NCBI GenBank assembly: GCA_964583185.1
Contig: CAZOVL010000051.1
Location: forward strand, 1-19,635
Direction: 5' to 3'
DNA length: 19,635 nucleotides
Source: Bacteroides_E sp964583185
GTDB taxonomy: Bacteria > Bacteroidota > Bacteroidia > Bacteroidales > Bacteroidaceae
Each line of letters starts with the position of its first letter. Position 1 is the stretch's first letter. The position numbers and the translations under genes are program-made. This document shows positions 1 to 7,363 of the stretch, piece after piece. The notes under the pieces were generated by a model, which was not told where the DNA came from, did no database searches, and saw only the letters and a list, made by a program, of their open reading frames with translations.

Positions 1-41
1 ATTGATTTTCAGAGTTTTGCTTTGTTTGGAAGATTTTCCAG

Positions 42-123
42 TGCGGATGAAGGGACTCGAACCCCCACGTCTCTCGACACTAGATCCTAAGTCTAGCGCG
101 GCTACCAATTACGCCACATCCGC
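42..123 (-). tRNA. tRNA-Leu (anticodon UAG)
   Basis: Read on the minus strand, this folds as a class II tRNA. A perfect 7-bp acceptor stem joins GCGGATG to CATCCGC. The anticodon stem is CTAGA/TCTAG with the 7-base loop CTTAGGA, giving anticodon TAG, which reads the leucine codon CUA. A long variable arm (GTC-GAGA-GAC) is typical of leucine tRNAs, and the T loop is TTCGAGT. The discriminator base is A (position 42). No CCA is encoded, because the next bases on this strand are CTGG, so CCA must be added after transcription. The gene lies just downstream of the S41 peptidase gene and has its own promoter at 156-186. Confidence 0.96.
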
Positions 124-155
124 AGAGTTGGCTAAATGTTTTTGGTTTAGCGATG

Positions 156-186
156 CAAATATAAAAACAATTTTTTGTTTGACAAA
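156..186 (-). promoter_or_regulatory. Bacteroidetes-type promoter for tRNA-Leu
   Basis: On the minus strand, TTTG at 183-186 is followed after exactly 19 bases by TATATTTG at 156-163. This is a full match to the Bacteroidetes sigma-ABfr consensus (TTTG at -33, TAnnTTTG at -7). It would start transcription near position 150, about 25 bases before the mature tRNA 5' end. The box begins right after the stop codon of the S41 peptidase gene, so the tRNA can be made independently of that gene. Confidence 0.75.
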
Positions 187-194
187 CTAACTTG

Positions 195-1211
195 CTAATT
201 TTTATTCAAAAAATTTCTAGCAGCTTCAATGAGTGTATCAATTCCTTTCGCTTCATCATTTGAATCCATATCCATTTTTATGTCGGGTGCTATGCCAAAT
301 TCTATGTGATTCATTTCAGCATCAAAGTGAGGACTGGCAGAATAACGCACTCTCCATCCATTGGGCAACTCAGAGGTAAAAGGAAGACCTGACCCACCTC
401 CGGTATTATCACCTAAAATAGTTACATTAGGAAAGTAACGCATATTATTTACAAAATCGTTAGCCGCACTAAAAGTTCTTCGGTTGGTTAAGACAACTGC
501 TTTCTTCTGCCATCGGATACCTTTGCTGGATTCTATATATAAGGGTTCCGGTTTGGAAAAGTTATTATGTCCAGGTCCTTTTTTGTGCATCATATAGCCC
601 ACTAAAGTCTTTTCGTTGGTGAAACGAGAAGAAAAACGAGTGGAATTAGTTAAAGCACCCCCTCCGTTGTGACGGACATCAATAATTAATCCTTTGCAGA
701 TGGCCAGATAATTAAATATGTGATCTAGATTTCCATCACCAATGCCTGAAGTAAAAGAGCTATAATATAAGTAGCCGATACCATCGTCTAATATGGTATA
801 TTTAACTCCTCCTGCTATGCGGTAATTAGTTCCTAAATATTTTTCTTGAATTGTTTCATTGTAGTTGCGAGGATAATCTTCATACCAATTCCAATATCTT
901 GCCTGATTGGCTGATGAATATAAATTGACATGTCCATCACGAAGTTCATCTAACATATCACCTAATACCTGAAACAACGCCTCGTTACTCATATTGGGTG
1001 ATATTCGTTTCTTGTAGGTGTGATAAATGGCATCCCAATCAATGTTCTTGTATTCAAAAAAACAATAACCCTCATCAATAATTTTCCATAAAGCTTCAAA
1101 ATTACCTTCCGGGTCGTTATTGTATTTCTCCTCCCTTATACAGCCGGTAAGAAGAAAAAAACAACAGCCAATGAATAGAATATATAAATATAAAATCTTC
1201 TTGATTTGCAT
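195..1211 (-). CDS. S41-family peptidase lipoprotein
   Basis: A 338-residue protein with a hydrophobic N-terminus ending in the lipobox LLTGC (lipidated Cys24), so it is probably anchored in the cell envelope. The peptidase core has the DGH motif at residues 92-94, a strand-rich segment ending IIDVRHNGGG (176-185), and the nucleophile region TFSAAND with candidate catalytic Ser248. A GDNTGGGSG segment follows (268-275). The lysine expected in the Ser-Lys dyad of CtpA-type proteases is not visible there, so this looks more like the tricorn/retinoid-binding-protein-like branch of S41, which uses Ser and His. No PDZ domain is apparent. Its substrate is unknown. It is the last gene of a leftward cluster, 12 bases after the DUF3316-like gene, and is probably co-transcribed with it and parC. 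Confidence 0.88.
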   Translation of the reverse strand: MQIKKILYLYILFIGCCFFLLTGCIREEKYNNDPEGNFEALWKIIDEGYCFFEYKNIDWDAIYHTYKKRISPNMSNEALFQVLGDMLDELRDGHVNLYSSANQARYWNWYEDYPRNYNETIQEKYLGTNYRIAGGVKYTILDDGIGYLYYSSFTSGIGDGNLDHIFNYLAICKGLIIDVRHNGGGALTNSTRFSSRFTNEKTLVGYMMHKKGPGHNNFSKPEPLYIESSKGIRWQKKAVVLTNRRTFSAANDFVNNMRYFPNVTILGDNTGGGSGLPFTSELPNGWRVRYSASPHFDAEMNHIEFGIAPDIKMDMDSNDEAKGIDTLIEAARNFLNKN

Positions 1212-1223
1212 TGTTTCAACTAA

Positions 1224-2087
1224 TTAATAAGCTTGAATAGGGGCTTGAATGGCGTTTTTTCGTTTTTTACCTCCAGGTATTCGATATATTTCTTTTACAA
1301 ACCCTACCATAAAAACATGAGAGTAACTGTGGCTCTTTATTTTATTCACTTTGGCCTGTTGAATATCGCAAAGATAACTTAGCCTAAGTTGTGATTTACC
1401 CACAGGGAAGTCAAAAGATACCATTTGTCTGAGTGATGGGTGGTTATGGGGAGAGGTAAAACGTATTACACCCCCTTTATTTCCTAATGAGAATATTTCA
1501 TAATATGACTGTCCATAATGAGGAGAGAACATAGCACCTACTAAAGGAACATTTAACTGGTATCTTAATTTTACAGGCTTCTCTTTTATCATCAAGGTCC
1601 AGATGGCCATTCCTGAAACATCCAAGTCGATATAAGCTCTTGCCGAAGCGGGATTGTTTCCGTTGTGCAGGTTATATATAAACCCTCCATTGATATTGGC
1701 TAATCCACCCGCTAAAAGTTTAAAGTTATCTGTCAGGTGAAACTGATAATGTAATCCATAGTTCCAGTTCACTAATCCGGCAAAAGTGTTGTTATTATCT
1801 GCTCGGTTATGTGTGTAGGATATGTTAGCTTGGAAGACGTTCTGTACTGAAACATTGGGATTAAACTTAGATAATCTCATTGTTTCTCTGGCAATTCTAA
1901 AATCCACACCTTTATATTCTTGAGGCGATAGATATTCATCAAATATATTCGAGTAGCCTATACCATAGGTTAATGAACGGGTTACAAAACGGTGCATTTC
2001 TAGAGAATCCACATTAACCTCTTGAGAAGTTATAGGTGAGATATATCCTAGTAATAGGGTGGCTAGTAAAAGCAGTTTAGTTCGCAT
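1224..2087 (-). CDS. Exported DUF3316-like protein of unknown function
   Basis: A 287-residue protein with a cleavable signal peptide (hydrophobic residues 4-20, likely cut after ...ITS). The remainder is rich in aromatic residues and in alternating polar/hydrophobic strands (for example ANISYTHNR, SQLRLSYLCD, HVFMVGFVKEIYR), which suggests a beta-barrel or beta-sandwich envelope protein. No catalytic motif is visible. Size, layout and position next to a ParC gene resemble the Bacteroidetes DUF3316 family as I remember it; that assignment is from memory and could be wrong. The gene starts 22 bases after parC and ends 12 bases before the S41 peptidase gene, consistent with one transcript. Its start codon is an ATG that leads directly into the signal peptide. 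Confidence 0.7.
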   Translation of the reverse strand: MRTKLLLLATLLLGYISPITSQEVNVDSLEMHRFVTRSLTYGIGYSNIFDEYLSPQEYKGVDFRIARETMRLSKFNPNVSVQNVFQANISYTHNRADNNNTFAGLVNWNYGLHYQFHLTDNFKLLAGGLANINGGFIYNLHNGNNPASARAYIDLDVSGMAIWTLMIKEKPVKLRYQLNVPLVGAMFSPHYGQSYYEIFSLGNKGGVIRFTSPHNHPSLRQMVSFDFPVGKSQLRLSYLCDIQQAKVNKIKSHSYSHVFMVGFVKEIYRIPGGKKRKNAIQAPIQAY

Positions 2088-2109
2088 AGGCTGTAGTTCT
2101 GACTATTTA

Positions 2110-4719
2110 TTAAAATAGATTCATTTGTCCGTTTTCGTCCTCCTTTTTTGTGGAAGTTTCTTCGTTTTCGTTGTCTTCCTCTTGTTTCTCATTTTGAGGG
2201 GGTTGTTTAATCGGTTCAATCTCCTCTATTTTAGACACCTCAAAGGTTGTCAAGCGTTTACCTCTTGCTTTGAACCCTTTAACTGCAATAAATTCTTCAG
2301 CATCTATAATTAATGCTTCACGGTGCTCGTCGTTGCCACCAAAAGTTATTTTTAATCGAGGGTAGGGTACATCACTTAAGAAAATTAATTGACTCTTGAT
2401 GTTTCCCATATAGTTTTGCCTGTTGTTAAACTCTTCAAAAGTAAAGCGTTTTAAGTAAGGTAAGTTGTCTTGGTTTGCATCATATAAGGCAGCTGTAAAT
2501 ACTTTATTCGGATCGAACTTCTCTAGTTTAACCAAATTGGTTTCGTATCGATTGGTCGATTCAAAATTGGTGGTATAATACTCCCCATTGTCTAATGCCA
2601 CAAGAACTTTATCATCACTCTCGAATTCACCCAAGAAACGACCTCTTTCTTCATAATTTAGACGTAGTACCGCTTCATCGAACCATACTTTACGCCCACC
2701 TAAAGTAGAACCTCCCCGCTCTTTTAGGGTGATTTTATTTACATTACGTTTGGTTAGAATATTACCTTGTGCCTGACGACCTTTAATAATGATCTCACTA
2801 AAGTCTTTTTCAATATTGTCCAAACGGTACCTTGGGTTGGGTTTAAGCGTAACCTTTATCACTTCAGCCTCTCCATTGGGATTTGCTGTGAAGTATACAA
2901 TTTTAGAACCCGGAGTACCTTTCGTCACATCGTACTCCCGATCTCTAACAATAGAGGTAATGTTAAAACGTTTGATGTAATAGGTTCCATCTTTTCCGTC
3001 CCGATAAACCACATTGTAAATGGTGCGTTTATCATTGCGCTTGAATACTGCAATGTGACAGATGTTCTTGCCTACAAACTTTTTATCCGAAACCGGAGTA
3101 ATCAGGTATTTTCCATCTTTATAGAAAATAATGATATCATCTAAGGTAGAGCAACTATCTATGAATTCTGCATTTCGTAAGGTAGTACCCATAAAGCCCT
3201 CTTCTTTATTGAAGTATAACTTCTCGTTGGCAATGGCAATTTTGGTAACCTCAATCGTATCAAAACTTCTAATTTCAGTTCTGCGTGGATATTCTGCTCC
3301 GTATTTCTTCTTTAATTGCTTAAACCACTCAATGGTGTACTCCACAATGTGGACTAACTTATTGTTGATCTCTTTTATTTCATCCTCCATTTTAGCTATC
3401 AATTCATCTGCTTTATCTGAGTTAAAGCGAAGAATTCGAGCCATTTTAATCTCCATCAACTTGAGAATGTCGTCTTTGGTTACTTCTCTGTAGAGTTTGG
3501 GGTAATGAGGAGATAAAGCTTTGTCAACAAAAGCACACGCATCGTCCATACTTTTGGCATTTTCGAATGCTTTCTCCTTATATATTCTCTCTTCAATGAA
3601 AATCTTTTCTAAGGAAGAAAACAACAGACTCTCGAGCAATTCGTTCTTCTGGATTTCCAGTTCTAGCTTCAGTAATTCTAGCGTATTATCTGTTGCGTGT
3701 TTTAAAATATCACTAACCGTTAAGAAGTGAGGTTTATTGTCTTCTATAACGCAACTGTTAGGAGAAATATTTATTTCACAATCGGTAAAAGCGTATAGTG
3801 CATCAATGGTTTTATCGGGCGATGTTCCGGCAGGAAGATGTAAAAGAATCTCCACATTCGCCGAGGTATTATCGTCTACCTTGCGTATTTTTATTTTTCC
3901 ACGATCAATGGCACGAAGAATGGATTCAATAACTGAGTTGGTGGTTTTGCTATAAGGTATTTCAGTAATAGCAAGTGTGCGATTATCAATTTTCTTGATT
4001 TTAGCTCGTACCTTAACCGATCCTCCACGCTCTCCATCATTGTATTTTTCTACATCTACTAACCCACCTGTTAGAAAATCGGGATAGAGTTGGAACTCTT
4101 CCTCTTGTAAATAACTAATGGAAGCATCGCATATTTCATTGAAGTTATGAGGAAGGATGCGTGAAGACAGTCCAACTGCAATACCTTCTGCACCTTGAGC
4201 TAGTAATAAAGGAAACTTTACAGGAAGTGTAACCGGTTCTTTATTTCTTCCATCGTATGAGTGTTTCCATTCCGTGGTTTTACTATTAAAAACAACATCT
4301 AGTGCAAACTTGGAAAGACGAGCTTCAATGTATCGAGAAGCAGCAGCACTATCTCCTGTCAGTAGGTTTCCCCAGTTTCCCTGACAATCAATCAGCATAT
4401 CTTTTTGTCCCAACTGAACCAACGCATCGCCAATGGAAGTGTCACCATGTGGATGAAACTGCATGGTATGTCCCACAATGTTTGCCACTTTGTTATAACG
4501 TCCATCATCCATTCTTTTCATTGAGTGGAGAATTCTGCGTTGAACAGGCTTAAACCCATCGTTCATGTGAGGTACAGCTCGTTCCAGAATAACATAGGAG
4601 GCATAGTCCAAAAACCAGTTTTGGTACATACCTGAAAGATGATGTTTGGTGGAATTGTCCGTGTTTTGGGGTATAAATTCGCTGCTTTCTTGTGATACGT
4701 TATTTGAATTATCACTCAT
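2110..4719 (-). CDS. parC: DNA topoisomerase IV subunit A
   Basis: The DNA-cleaving subunit of a type IIA topoisomerase, which decatenates daughter chromosomes. It is 869 residues. The N-terminal breakage-reunion domain is clear: YASYVILERAVP (39-50), GFKPVQRRIL (55-64), the quinolone-pocket segment HPHGDTSIGD (89-98), and AASRYIEARL with catalytic Tyr130 and the preceding Arg129. Heptad-like helices around residues 350-480 form the coiled-coil gate. The C-terminal domain carries a KGRQAQGNILTK segment (about 641-653) instead of the GyrA box, which favours ParC over GyrA. The tail (about 830-869) is highly acidic and Lys/Gln-rich. An SD-like AGAGGAAAG lies about 10 bases before the ATG. ParE is not in this window. 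A chromosome-wide check for a separate GyrA would settle the naming. Confidence 0.93.
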   Translation of the reverse strand: MSDNSNNVSQESSEFIPQNTDNSTKHHLSGMYQNWFLDYASYVILERAVPHMNDGFKPVQRRILHSMKRMDDGRYNKVANIVGHTMQFHPHGDTSIGDALVQLGQKDMLIDCQGNWGNLLTGDSAAASRYIEARLSKFALDVVFNSKTTEWKHSYDGRNKEPVTLPVKFPLLLAQGAEGIAVGLSSRILPHNFNEICDASISYLQEEEFQLYPDFLTGGLVDVEKYNDGERGGSVKVRAKIKKIDNRTLAITEIPYSKTTNSVIESILRAIDRGKIKIRKVDDNTSANVEILLHLPAGTSPDKTIDALYAFTDCEINISPNSCVIEDNKPHFLTVSDILKHATDNTLELLKLELEIQKNELLESLLFSSLEKIFIEERIYKEKAFENAKSMDDACAFVDKALSPHYPKLYREVTKDDILKLMEIKMARILRFNSDKADELIAKMEDEIKEINNKLVHIVEYTIEWFKQLKKKYGAEYPRRTEIRSFDTIEVTKIAIANEKLYFNKEEGFMGTTLRNAEFIDSCSTLDDIIIFYKDGKYLITPVSDKKFVGKNICHIAVFKRNDKRTIYNVVYRDGKDGTYYIKRFNITSIVRDREYDVTKGTPGSKIVYFTANPNGEAEVIKVTLKPNPRYRLDNIEKDFSEIIIKGRQAQGNILTKRNVNKITLKERGGSTLGGRKVWFDEAVLRLNYEERGRFLGEFESDDKVLVALDNGEYYTTNFESTNRYETNLVKLEKFDPNKVFTAALYDANQDNLPYLKRFTFEEFNNRQNYMGNIKSQLIFLSDVPYPRLKITFGGNDEHREALIIDAEEFIAVKGFKARGKRLTTFEVSKIEEIEPIKQPPQNEKQEEDNENEETSTKKEDENGQMNLF

Positions 4720-4766
4720 ATATTTAACTTTCCTCTCGTGTTTTTAACAATGTTTATGCAATAGAA

Positions 4767-4790
4767 ACCATATTAAATATTAAATATGGT
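4767..4790. repeat. 24-base dyad in the parC/glyS divergent region
   Basis: ACCATATT and AATATGGT form a perfect 8-bp inverted repeat around an 8-base AT-only centre. The element lies 47 bases upstream of the parC start, inside its probable leader, and 135 bases upstream of glyS. It could be a repressor operator, or a weak hairpin in the parC leader. The AT-rich stem means a folded RNA would be only moderately stable. No regulator is recognisable from the sequence. Confidence 0.5.
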
Positions 4791-4800
4791 GATGTATGGA

Positions 4801-4808
4801 CAAAAATA
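4801..4808 (-). promoter_or_regulatory. Candidate -7 box for parC
   Basis: Minus-strand TATTTTTG matches the Bacteroidetes TAnnTTTG box and would give a leader of about 75 bases containing the dyad at 4767-4790. No good TTTG -33 element is found at the usual distance, so this is tentative. Confidence 0.35.
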
Positions 4809-4831
4809 CAAATTAAATTGAAAAAAATCAT

Positions 4832-4839
4832 TTACTTTG
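4832..4839 (+). promoter_or_regulatory. Candidate -7 box for glyS
   Basis: TTACTTTG (followed by C) matches TAnnTTTG with one mismatch and lies 85 bases upstream of the glyS start, in an AT-rich divergent region. The -33 element is not evident at the standard spacing. Confidence 0.4.
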
Positions 4840-4924
4840 CATTTATCTTATTGACACATTACATTGTGGATCAAGAATTAAACAAAATAAAAGACAACAA
4901 ATAAATAAAAAGAATAACATTAAG

Positions 4925-6472
4925 ATGGCAATTGACAACGTTTTTAGAAAGCTTGTATCTCACTGCAAAGAATATGGTTTTATATTTCAGTCTAGTGAAC
5001 TGTATGATGGTTTAGGCGCAGTATACGACTATGGGCAGTTAGGGGTTGAGCTAAAAAATAATCTAAAGAAATATTGGTGGGATAGTATGGTGCTTTTGAA
5101 TGAAAATATTGTAGGGATTGACTCTGCTATTTTTATGCATCCTACCATTTGGAAAGCATCCGGACACGTTGATGCGTTCAATGATCCATTGATTGATAAT
5201 AGAGATTCAAAGAAGCGTTATCGTGCAGATGTGCTTATTGAAGATCAAATGGCTAAGTATGAAGACAAGGCCAATAAAGAGGTTGAAAAAGCTGCTAAGC
5301 GTTTCGGAGAGGCTTTTGATGAAGAACAATATCGTTCTACTAATGACCGTGTTTTAAGATATCAAAAGCAATACGATGATTTACACACGCGTTATGCCAA
5401 AGCATTAAATGAGAATGACTTGGTGGAGTTGCGACAAATCATTTTGGATGAAGGTATTGCTTGTCCTATTTCCGGTACTCGTAACTGGACTGAAGTTCGT
5501 CAATTCAACTTGATGTTCAAAACTGAAATGGGAGCTACTGCCGATGGTTCTATGACTGTTTACTTGCGTCCTGAAACGGCTCAAGGTATTTTTGTGAACT
5601 ATTTGAATGTTCAAAAAACAGGTCGTATGCAAATCCCCTTTGGTATTGCACAAATAGGTAAAGCTTTCCGTAATGAGATTGTTGCTCGTCAATTTATTTT
5701 CCGTATGCGTGAGTTTGAGCAAATGGAGATGCAATTCTTTGTACGTCCAGGTACTGAATTAGATTGGTTTGAAAAATGGAAACAAACCCGTTTGCAATGG
5801 CACGAGTCATTGGGTTATGGTTCTGAAAACTATCGTTTCCACGATCATGATAAGTTGGCTCATTATGCGAATGCAGCAACTGATATTGAATATAATATGC
5901 CTTTTGGTTTCAAAGAGGTAGAAGGTATTCACTCTCGTACCGACTTTGACTTGTCTCAACACGAAAAATTCTCTGGTAAGAGTATAAAATATTACGATCC
6001 TGAATTGAAAGAGTCTTACACTCCTTATGTGGTAGAAACATCGATTGGTGTAGATCGCTTGGTGCTGAGTGTGTTGTTTGGTGCTTATAAAGAGGAGGTT
6101 CTTGAAAACGGAGAAACACGTGTACTCTTAAAATTCCCTCCAGCAATGGCTCCGGTTAAGTTGGCTGTGTTGCCTTTGGTTCGTAAAGACGGTTTACCCG
6201 AAAAAGCACGAGAGATTGTTGATGTAATGAAATTCCATTTCAACTGTCAATACGATGATAAAGACTCTATTGGAAGACGCTATCGTCGTCAAGATGCTAT
6301 TGGTACACCTTACTGCATTACAGTGGATCATCAAACATTAGAAGATAATTGCGTAACATTACGAAATAGAGATACGATGGCACAAGAGCGCATTGCCATT
6401 GCCGATATAGAAAAAATTGTATCCGAAAAGGTTAGTTTAACTTCTCTCTTGAAATCATTAAATAAAGCATGA
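4925..6472 (+). CDS. glyS: Glycyl-tRNA synthetase (dimeric class II type)
   Basis: Charges tRNA-Gly with glycine in the cytoplasm, using ATP. The protein is 515 residues, the usual size for the homodimeric eukaryote-like GlyRS, not the two-subunit GlyQ/GlyS form. Visible motifs: the N-terminal active-site helix SSELYDGLGAVYDYG (about 23-37), GHVDAFNDPL (about 80-89), FNLMFKTEMG (about 195), RPETAQGIFVNYL (about 217), motif 2 as RNEIVARQFIFRMREFEQME (about 251-270), and motif 3 as ETSIGVDRLVLSVLFG (about 372-387). The C-terminal anticodon-binding domain follows from about 410. Where some homologues carry paired cysteines before FNLMF, only CPISG is present, so no zinc ribbon is expected. The stop codon overlaps the start of the FKBP gene. 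Confidence 0.97.
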   Translation: MAIDNVFRKLVSHCKEYGFIFQSSELYDGLGAVYDYGQLGVELKNNLKKYWWDSMVLLNENIVGIDSAIFMHPTIWKASGHVDAFNDPLIDNRDSKKRYRADVLIEDQMAKYEDKANKEVEKAAKRFGEAFDEEQYRSTNDRVLRYQKQYDDLHTRYAKALNENDLVELRQIILDEGIACPISGTRNWTEVRQFNLMFKTEMGATADGSMTVYLRPETAQGIFVNYLNVQKTGRMQIPFGIAQIGKAFRNEIVARQFIFRMREFEQMEMQFFVRPGTELDWFEKWKQTRLQWHESLGYGSENYRFHDHDKLAHYANAATDIEYNMPFGFKEVEGIHSRTDFDLSQHEKFSGKSIKYYDPELKESYTPYVVETSIGVDRLVLSVLFGAYKEEVLENGETRVLLKFPPAMAPVKLAVLPLVRKDGLPEKAREIVDVMKFHFNCQYDDKDSIGRRYRRQDAIGTPYCITVDHQTLEDNCVTLRNRDTMAQERIAIADIEKIVSEKVSLTSLLKSLNKA

Positions 6473-7032
6473 AAAAAGTGGTAAAATTTGTATTACAATC
6501 TGTAGCACTAGCTCTCTGTGTGGCTTTTATGTCTTCTTGTTCAGAAACAGAAGAGGTATCACGTTACGATAATTGGCAAGAGCGTAATGAAAGCTTTATT
6601 GATTCATTGGCTAATGTTTACGATAGCAAGTTAGATCCGGAACTGATGGCGGTTACTAACGAGTATGATAAGAATAGTCCTAAAATTTATTTCAAAAAGG
6701 AGATTAAACAAACCGAAGGTATCACCCCTCAGTTTAATGATTCCATTGAGGTGTTTTACCTCGGTGTTACCATTTTAGGAGATAAATTCGATGGCAATTT
6801 TGATGGAAAAGAGGTTCAAATCAACGATAAACCTGAGGGTTTTGCTTTGAATAAGGTGATTCCTGGTTGGAACTGGGCTCTTCAACACGTTCGAGAAGGA
6901 GAACGAGTAAAGCTCTATATTCCCTGGCAGAGTGGATACGGTTCTAAAGGGAGTACTATGGTTCCCGGGTATTCAACCTTGATTTTTACCGTTCAGGTGG
7001 AAAAAGTAATAAAAAAAGACAAGTATAAGTAA
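6469..7032 (+). CDS. FKBP-type peptidyl-prolyl isomerase lipoprotein
   Basis: A 187-residue envelope lipoprotein whose signal peptide ends in MSSC (Cys24). A charged linker (about 28-85) leads into one FKBP domain: DSIEVFYLGVTILGDKFD (91-108), the conserved VIPGW (130-134), then LQHVREGERVKLYIP and GYGSKG (156-161), ending with a strand IFTVQVEKV. These are hallmarks of FKBP prolyl cis-trans isomerases, which assist folding of exported proteins. Start ATG and glyS stop share the sequence ATGA (6469-6472), so translation is probably coupled to glyS. A hairpin terminator follows 11 bases after the stop. The region normally ending GFG/GYG plus IPP is partly altered, so catalytic activity is likely but not certain. 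Confidence 0.92.
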   Translation: MKKVVKFVLQSVALALCVAFMSSCSETEEVSRYDNWQERNESFIDSLANVYDSKLDPELMAVTNEYDKNSPKIYFKKEIKQTEGITPQFNDSIEVFYLGVTILGDKFDGNFDGKEVQINDKPEGFALNKVIPGWNWALQHVREGERVKLYIPWQSGYGSKGSTMVPGYSTLIFTVQVEKVIKKDKYK

Positions 7033-7043
7033 GTGATATATTG

Positions 7044-7078
7044 AAAAGGAGATGGATTGATTTTATCTCCTTTTTTTT
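7044..7078 (+). terminator. Intrinsic terminator of the glyS-FKBP unit
   Basis: A perfect 10-bp stem AAAAGGAGAT/ATCTCCTTTT around an 11-base loop (7054-7064), running into eight T residues (7071-7078). It begins 11 bases after the FKBP stop codon. Confidence 0.88.
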
Positions 7079-7102
7079 GTTGAAAATCATCGGGTCTATT
7101 CT

Positions 7103-7126
7103 TGTAAAATCACGTCTTGTTTTACA
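7103..7126. repeat. Small 7-bp inverted repeat
   Basis: TGTAAAA (7103-7109) pairs with TTTTACA (7120-7126) across a 10-base loop. It is AT-rich and weak, and has no T tract after it on either strand. Confidence 0.45.
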
Positions 7127-7182
7127 CCTTAATTTATTCAAAAGCAACCTTTGTTATAAGTCTTGTAAGTAGGCTTTTTATC

Positions 7183-7215
7183 GGTCTAGGACCTAACCCC
7201 CTTCGGTCCTAGACC
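7183..7215. repeat. 33-base perfect GC-rich inverted repeat
   Basis: GGTCTAGGACC (7183-7193) and GGTCCTAGACC (7205-7215) are exact reverse complements, separated by an 11-base pyrimidine-rich loop (TAACCCCCTTC). Each arm is itself nearly self-complementary (GGTC...GACC), so the two arms also read as imperfect direct repeats. It is much more GC-rich than its surroundings. No T run follows on either strand, so it is not a normal intrinsic terminator. It might be a REP-like extragenic palindrome or a protein-binding site. Confidence 0.75.
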
Positions 7216-7283
7216 TAATAAATGGGAAAATATAAAATTAGTTTTCTTTCTTCAATTTGGGGGCTCAATTAACTTACACAAAC

Positions 7284-7314
7284 AAAGGGTTGAATCGTAA
7301 TGAAACAACCCTTT
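7284..7314 (-). terminator. Probable terminator of the GH3 gene, possibly bidirectional
   Basis: A perfect 9-bp stem AAAGGGTTG/CAACCCTTT with a 13-base loop. It begins 49 bases beyond the stop of the leftward GH3 gene. On the minus strand the stem is followed by TTTGTTTG, a broken T tract. On the plus strand it ends in TTTT, so it may act weakly in both directions. Confidence 0.7.
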
Positions 7315-7363
7315 TCATATAGTACTTTATATGGTTTGATTTCTAATTGTCCTTTGTTTTAAG

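Larger units (their letters stand above)
7033..7363. other. 331-base convergent intergenic region
   Basis: No credible gene here. The stretch lies between the ends of two converging units and contains four inverted repeats (7044-7074, 7103-7126, 7183-7215, 7284-7314), two of which look like transcription terminators. The rest is AT-rich and shows nothing I recognise. Confidence 0.7.

Noticed and set aside
27..40. Small hairpin TGGAA-GATT-TTCCA just after the tRNA-Leu gene
   Set aside because: Only a 5-bp stem and no T tract on the minus strand, so not supported as a terminator.
2767..3493. Open frames of 120-125 codons on the strand opposite parC
   Set aside because: They lie entirely within parC, a well-conserved gene, have no domain or signal peptide pattern, and look like coincidental antisense openness.
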